64,000 bases of DNA. Origin: UBA5704 sp036264355 (lineage in GTDB: Bacteria > Acidobacteriota > Thermoanaerobaculia > Multivoradales > UBA5704). Below are positions 59,817 through 64,000 of this stretch, one piece after another. A program made the translations under genes and the position numbers. The stretch is taken from contig DATARD010000050.1 in assembly GCA_036264355.1 (NCBI GenBank), forward strand, positions 50,497 through 114,496, in the 5' to 3' direction. Position 1 is the stretch's first letter; each line of letters starts with the position of its first letter. The notes under the pieces were generated by a model. The model saw nothing but the letters and a program-made list of their open reading frames with translations. It had not been told where the DNA came from and ran no database searches.

Positions 59817-62528
59817 CTAGGGCGCCAGGATCTCGTCCAGCGGGATGGCCCAGGGCTCCCGGCCGTGCTCGGGGTCGTAGGCGCCGGTGAAGACGAAGTT
59901 GCCGGCGCGGGTGAACGGTCCGGGCGACGAAGCATCGGGACCGGGGTTCAGGTCCCCGAGCGGGCGCGTGCCGGCCGCCGTGCCGTCGCTGCGCCACGGC
60001 TCCAGGCCGTGCACGCCGTCGGTGGCCGCGAAGACGAGCACGCTGCCGACGGCGGTCAGCGCCTGGGGGTAGGAGCCGCGCGCGCCGGGGCGCAGATCGG
60101 TCACCAGGTGCGTCGTCACGGCGGTGCCGCGGCTCGTCCACAGCTCGGGGCCGGTGATCTCGTTGTCCACGACGAAGAAGAGCCGGCCGCCCAAAGTGGA
60201 CGGGACGGTGGTCAAGCCGTGCGCCCAGGACGGCGTGCCGCCGATCTCGAGGTTGTGGATCAGGACCGTTCCCGCGGCGGTGCCATCGGTGCGCCAGAGC
60301 GCCTGTCCCGCCACCGGGGATGGGCCGAAGAAGTAGACGGCGCCCTGGAAGGCTGCCAGCTCGGCGGGCTCCGAGCCCGGCGCGCCGGGCGTGATGTCAC
60401 GGATGATGTGCGTGCCGGCGGCCGTGCCGTCCGTCCACCAGAGCTCGCGGCCGTGTGTCCCGTCGTCGGCGGTGAAGACCGCTCCCTGGCCGAGCGGGAC
60501 GAAGTCCTGGGGATTGGACGGCAGGCCGGTCTGCCGGCGGTTGTCGCACACGTCGGGCGGAGGCTGCGGCAGCGTCCGCGGGTTGATGTCCAGGACCAGG
60601 CGGGTGCCGGCCTCCGTGCCGTCGCTCGCCCACAGCTCGCGGCCGTGGACCCCGTCGTCCGCCGCGAACACCAGCAGACCCGGGCTCAACACGACGCCTG
60701 GGCCGGGCGAGGAGCTTTCCGGGCCGCAGAAGTGGAAAATGCGCGCCTGGAACGGATCGATCTCCTTGACCAGCCGGGCGGCCGAGCCGTCGCTCGCCCA
60801 CAGCTCGGAGTTGATCGGCGCAGGAAAGGCCGGTGCCTCTTCCTCTCCCGCGAAGAGGAGATTCCCGCCGAGAGCGCCGGCCGGCTGCATGGTGACGAGC
60901 GTGCTGGAAACCTGGGTGACCTCCAGAGAATCCGTGACGCTCCACAGCCCGTTGGGCTCCTGGTAGGTCTGCGTCGGATCGGGCCGCTGGGAGACGAAGA
61001 ACCAGCGGTTTCCCGCCGGCGCGAAGGCGCCGGCCCAGGTGGCCTGATCGCTCAGCTCGACGGTGCCTGCCGCGCTGCCGTCGGAGCGGAAGAGCGGAGC
61101 GTCCAGGGGGGACGTGCGGGCGGAAAAGACGAGAGACGTGCCGATCGCCGTTTGCGCGAGCGGGCCCGAGGAGCCCGGGCCGGCCGCGAAGTCCTTGACC
61201 GGAGCGGTGCCGGCGGCGGTCCCGTCGGTCGCCCAGAGCTCGCGCGGCGGAATGCCCGCGATCCAGAGGGCCTGATTGCCGGTCGACAGCAGTTGATAGT
61301 TGAAAAAGCCGGAGGTCACCTCGCGGAGGAGGGAGGTCCCCGCGGCGGAGCCGTCCGTCACCCAGATTTCGTCCGGTTGGCCGCCTTTCTGCTCAGCCCG
61401 GAAAACGGCGCGGTGTCCGACCGTCACGAGATCGAGGAGCAGCAGGTTGCTGTCGCCGAAAATCTTTTCAACCGTTGCGGGGGTGCCCTTGAGCCGCCAG
61501 ACGCCGGTGCCGCTCCCCGAATTCCCGTCGGCTGCCAGGAACAGGAGCTGACCGGCGAGCGGCGCGACCTCGCCCACACGCAGGGAAGCCGGCAGCTTCG
61601 CGGCGAGGACGGTCCCCGCGGTCGTTCCGTCCGACGCCACCAGCGCGGGACCGGTGTAATCCTGGAGGACCAGGTAGAGCCGGCCTTGCCAGAACAGGCC
61701 GTGCACGCTCGACAGATTGAGCGTCTGAACCCCGAGCGACCGGAACGTCCTCACCTGCCTGGTGCCGGCGGGGGTGCCGTCGGAGCGCCAGAGCGCATCC
61801 GCTTTGACGAAGTAGGCAAAGGGGCCGTTCACGAACAGATCCGGCGAGAACAGGCCGCTTCCCCCCGCCGCGGTCAGTGGCCGGGTGCCGGCGGCGGTGC
61901 CGTTCGTGGACCAGAGATTCCAGCGTCCCGCCGCGCTCACCGCGAAGAGCACGCGGTTGCCCACCCGGCGCAGCCCGGTGGCGCAGTTGCCGTACGACGG
62001 CAAGGCACAGATCGTGGCCACCGGCACGGTGCCCTGCCGGGTGCCGTCGGAGCGCCAGAGCCGCTGGCTGCCGCCGGAGGCGGTGAGGAAGAGCAGGGCG
62101 CTCCCCGTGTCCGCCAGATCCGACGGATTCCCGCTGCACGGCCCCGGGCAGAGGTCCCGCACCCGGGTGCCGTCGCTCGACCACAGCTCCCGTCCGCTCA
62201 CCCCGTCGTCCGCCGCGAAGTAGAGCCGGCCTTTGAAGAGGTGAAGATCGCCCGGTTTCGCGTCGCAGCGTCCCGGGCAGATGTCGGTCAGCCGCTCGGT
62301 GCCCGCCGCGGTGCCGTCGGTCCGCCAGAGCTCGATCCCGTGCGCCGGATCGCCGGCGGAGAACGTGACCGTGTCCCCGTCCAGCAGAGCGTCGCGGCCT
62401 CCCCAGCCGAATCCGGCGGCCGGATCGGTCGCCGGCTGCGTATTGAGGTCGGCCACGAGCCTGGGCGCGGCGAACGCCGGAAGACCGAGAGCGAGCACCA
62501 GAAGAGACGAGACCGCCACGAGCCGCAT
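59817..62528 (-). CDS. ELWxxDGT-repeat secreted protein
   Basis: A 903-residue exported protein. After a signal peptide (LVAVSSLLVLALGLPAFA) it consists almost wholly of ~45-60-residue repeats with the core E-L-W-x-S-D-G-T-x-A-G-T, such as ELWRTDGTAAGT, ELWSSDGT, ELWASDGTEAGT and ELWWTDGTAAGT, alternating with LVFAADDGVHGRE-type strands. These form propeller-like blades. The family is known in delta-proteobacteria and Acidobacteriota and its function is not established. AAAGGAG 8 bases before the ATG at 62528 favours this start over an ATG two codons upstream. Confidence 0.9.
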   Translation of the reverse strand: MRLVAVSSLLVLALGLPAFAAPRLVADLNTQPATDPAAGFGWGGRDALLDGDTVTFSAGDPAHGIELWRTDGTAAGTERLTDICPGRCDAKPGDLHLFKGRLYFAADDGVSGRELWSSDGTRVRDLCPGPCSGNPSDLADTGSALLFLTASGGSQRLWRSDGTRQGTVPVATICALPSYGNCATGLRRVGNRVLFAVSAAGRWNLWSTNGTAAGTRPLTAAGGSGLFSPDLFVNGPFAYFVKADALWRSDGTPAGTRQVRTFRSLGVQTLNLSSVHGLFWQGRLYLVLQDYTGPALVASDGTTAGTVLAAKLPASLRVGEVAPLAGQLLFLAADGNSGSGTGVWRLKGTPATVEKIFGDSNLLLLDLVTVGHRAVFRAEQKGGQPDEIWVTDGSAAGTSLLREVTSGFFNYQLLSTGNQALWIAGIPPRELWATDGTAAGTAPVKDFAAGPGSSGPLAQTAIGTSLVFSARTSPLDAPLFRSDGSAAGTVELSDQATWAGAFAPAGNRWFFVSQRPDPTQTYQEPNGLWSVTDSLEVTQVSSTLVTMQPAGALGGNLLFAGEEEAPAFPAPINSELWASDGSAARLVKEIDPFQARIFHFCGPESSSPGPGVVLSPGLLVFAADDGVHGRELWASDGTEAGTRLVLDINPRTLPQPPPDVCDNRRQTGLPSNPQDFVPLGQGAVFTADDGTHGRELWWTDGTAAGTHIIRDITPGAPGSEPAELAAFQGAVYFFGPSPVAGQALWRTDGTAAGTVLIHNLEIGGTPSWAHGLTTVPSTLGGRLFFVVDNEITGPELWTSRGTAVTTHLVTDLRPGARGSYPQALTAVGSVLVFAATDGVHGLEPWRSDGTAAGTRPLGDLNPGPDASSPGPFTRAGNFVFTGAYDPEHGREPWAIPLDEILAP

Positions 62529-62607
62529 GAGCATTTCTCCTTTGTGAGCCACCTGCAGAAAACATACGGAGGCGGCGGCTCTTTCGTCACGAGAGCGCGG
62601 GCGCCGT

Positions 62608-64000
62608 TCACGGTGCCGGCGGCGGCATTGCCGCCTTCAGATCCACCTCATAGATGTTGCCGAGGCCGTTCAAAACGGAGTGCATCGCGTCCACCAGCTC
62701 GCGGTGCGTCAGCGCGCCGGTGCGCGGCCGGGTGGGCAGGCCGCGTTCGCTGGCGAACAGGAGCGAACGGCCGTCCGGCGAGAAGCGCGGGCTGTAGTCC
62801 CGCGCCGGGCTGTTGACGCCGGCCCCCAGAGCCTGGGCCGGCTGCCAGACGCCGTTCTTGCGGTAGCTCACGTAGAGGCCGCAGTCGCCGGGATCGTCGC
62901 CGCGGCCGAAAGCCCCGATCAGCAGGAAGCTCTCGTCCGGCGCCACCAGGGCCTCGATGTTGGCCCAGCCCGGCCGGTTGATGGCGTCGCCGAGGTTTTC
63001 GGGCTCGGTGTAGCGGCCGTCCACCAGACGCGAGCGCCAGACGTCGATCCCCCCTTTGCTGCCCGGCCGGTTCGAGGAGAAGTAGAGGGTGCCGTCGTTG
63101 GTGGTGGAGGCGAAATATTCGTTCCCTTCGCTGTTCTGCGGTCCGTCGAGATGCCGCGCCTCGCTCCAGCCGGAGGCGGTGCGCTCGGTGCGTTCGACAT
63201 ACCAGATGTCGAAGTCCTGCACCGGCTTGCCGTCGCGCGGGCGGTCGGAGACGAAGAAGATCCGCCGGCCGTCGGCGGAGAGCACGGGGTCCGAATCGCG
63301 CCAGGTGCCCGAGAACGGCGCCACCTCGGGCGGGCTCCACTGCCCGTCCACCCGGTGCGAGACGTGGATCGTGTAGAGCTGCGAGCGCGGCACGGTCTTG
63401 TCGAAGAAGACGGTGTCTCCAATCGGTCCATCGGCGATCACCTGCGCGCCAAACTCGTCGTCGCGGGTCGAGATCACCCCTTCGCCCCACAGCCGCGCCT
63501 CACTGGTTTGCACGGTCGGCGTGGTCAGCGCAGAGGCTGGAATGCGGTAGAGATTGCCCGATCCCGAGAGCACGCTGTGCAGTTGCTCCGCCATGGCGCC
63601 GCCGGCGAGAGGTTTCTGCATCGGCACGCTGAACGGGCTGCGCTCACTGGTGAAGTAGAGCCATTTGCCGTCCGGCGAGAAGCTCGGGCTGGATTCGGAG
63701 GCTTTTGAGTTGATCGGTGACGGCAGGATGCGCGGCGAGCTCCACCCACTGGTCGCTGTCCGCACGCTCATGTAGAGATCGCCCTTCTGATAGGGATAGC
63801 CGCCGCCGACCAGGTTGTCCGGCCGTCCGGCGGCGGCGAAGACGAGCAGGGTGCCGTCCGGCGACAGCGCCGGCTGCCCCTCATAGGCTTCGGTATTGAT
63901 CTCCGTGAGCGGCTCCGGCTCGGTATACCGGCCGGCGACGAAACGCGATCGATAGATGTCGAGGCTCCCCTTGCCGCCGGCCCGGCTGGAGGCGAAATAC
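62608..64000 (-). CDS. PD40 (TolB-like) beta-propeller protein, cut by right edge
   Basis: At least 464 codons are open to the window edge, so the N-terminus is outside. Repeated blades read FASSRAGGKGSLDIYRS, LSPDGTLLVFAA, FSPDGKWLYFTSERS, LSADGRRIFFVSDRP, FSSNRPGSKGGIDVWRS and FSPDGRSLLFASERG, the PD40/WD40-like pattern of TolB and peptidoglycan-associated proteins. The short C-terminus ends after GLGNIYEVDLKAAMPPPAP. Probably extracytoplasmic. It lies 79 bp upstream of the ELWxxDGT gene on the same strand. Confidence 0.9.
   Translation of the reverse strand, partial: YFASSRAGGKGSLDIYRSRFVAGRYTEPEPLTEINTEAYEGQPALSPDGTLLVFAAAGRPDNLVGGGYPYQKGDLYMSVRTATSGWSSPRILPSPINSKASESSPSFSPDGKWLYFTSERSPFSVPMQKPLAGGAMAEQLHSVLSGSGNLYRIPASALTTPTVQTSEARLWGEGVISTRDDEFGAQVIADGPIGDTVFFDKTVPRSQLYTIHVSHRVDGQWSPPEVAPFSGTWRDSDPVLSADGRRIFFVSDRPRDGKPVQDFDIWYVERTERTASGWSEARHLDGPQNSEGNEYFASTTNDGTLYFSSNRPGSKGGIDVWRSRLVDGRYTEPENLGDAINRPGWANIEALVAPDESFLLIGAFGRGDDPGDCGLYVSYRKNGVWQPAQALGAGVNSPARDYSPRFSPDGRSLLFASERGLPTRPRTGALTHRELVDAMHSVLNGLGNIYEVDLKAAMPPPAP

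Overview
The window is high-GC bacterial DNA with tightly packed genes. Several protein types suggest Acidobacteriota, possibly the Thermoanaerobaculia: an ELWxxDGT-repeat secreted protein, a PD40 propeller protein, a zinc-finger/TPR protein, a two-haem reaction-centre-type cytochrome and a dockerin-bearing esterase. This placement is an inference from gene content; there is no rRNA or tRNA gene to confirm it.

Region 1 (1-25156, minus strand) is a hybrid NRPS/PKS operon that runs off the left edge. In transcription order it holds a three-module NRPS (A-T, C-A-T, C-A-T), a small gene joining a DUF6875-like domain to a YbaK-type editing domain, a 4270-residue NRPS-PKS (three C-A-T modules, then KS-AT-ACP) and the first 922 codons of a third synthetase (C-A). 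The last two junctions are ATGA overlaps. Read by hand, the specificity codes suggest Ala?, Leu-like, Val-like, Val-like, Ser, Asp, malonate, then possibly a basic residue. No epimerase, ketoreductase or thioesterase is visible.

Region 2 (25157-31571) has a secreted propeller-like protein coupled to an SGNH esterase with a dockerin, then, on the minus strand, thymidine phosphorylase, a membrane-anchored TPR protein and a GT39 glycosyltransferase.

Region 3 (31650-45700) is accessory and rearranged. It holds a VapBC pair between perfect direct repeats, a DinB fragment, a DUF5678/retropepsin pair, two 21-bp minisatellites, a VOC protein, a zinc-finger/TPR protein, a decayed acetyl-CoA synthetase, cytochrome c, the Mrp ATPase, an LpxH-like hydrolase, a ferritin-like DUF892 protein, a formate/nitrite-type channel, a TumA/TumE-like pair between copies of the channel gene's 5' end, and a DUF262-DUF1524 (GmrSD-like) restriction protein next to a frame-disrupted ribbon-helix-helix gene.

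Region 4 (45948-64000) holds ftsZ, a di-haem oxidoreductase, a GT4 glycosyltransferase, a DrrAB-type ABC exporter, a large inverted repeat, a third minisatellite, ketopantoate reductase with partial copies of its own two ends on either side, a C39-like peptidase, DUF4337, a fatty acid desaturase, a second PIN toxin pair, a class C serine hydrolase, the ELWxxDGT protein and a PD40 protein cut by the right edge.

The most unusual theme is structural. Several accessory modules sit between partial direct duplications of a neighbouring gene's edge (channel gene/TumAE, ketopantoate reductase on both sides) or between interspersed repeats (VapBC). Three tandem arrays of unrelated sequence but nearly the same 21-22 bp period lie in these regions.
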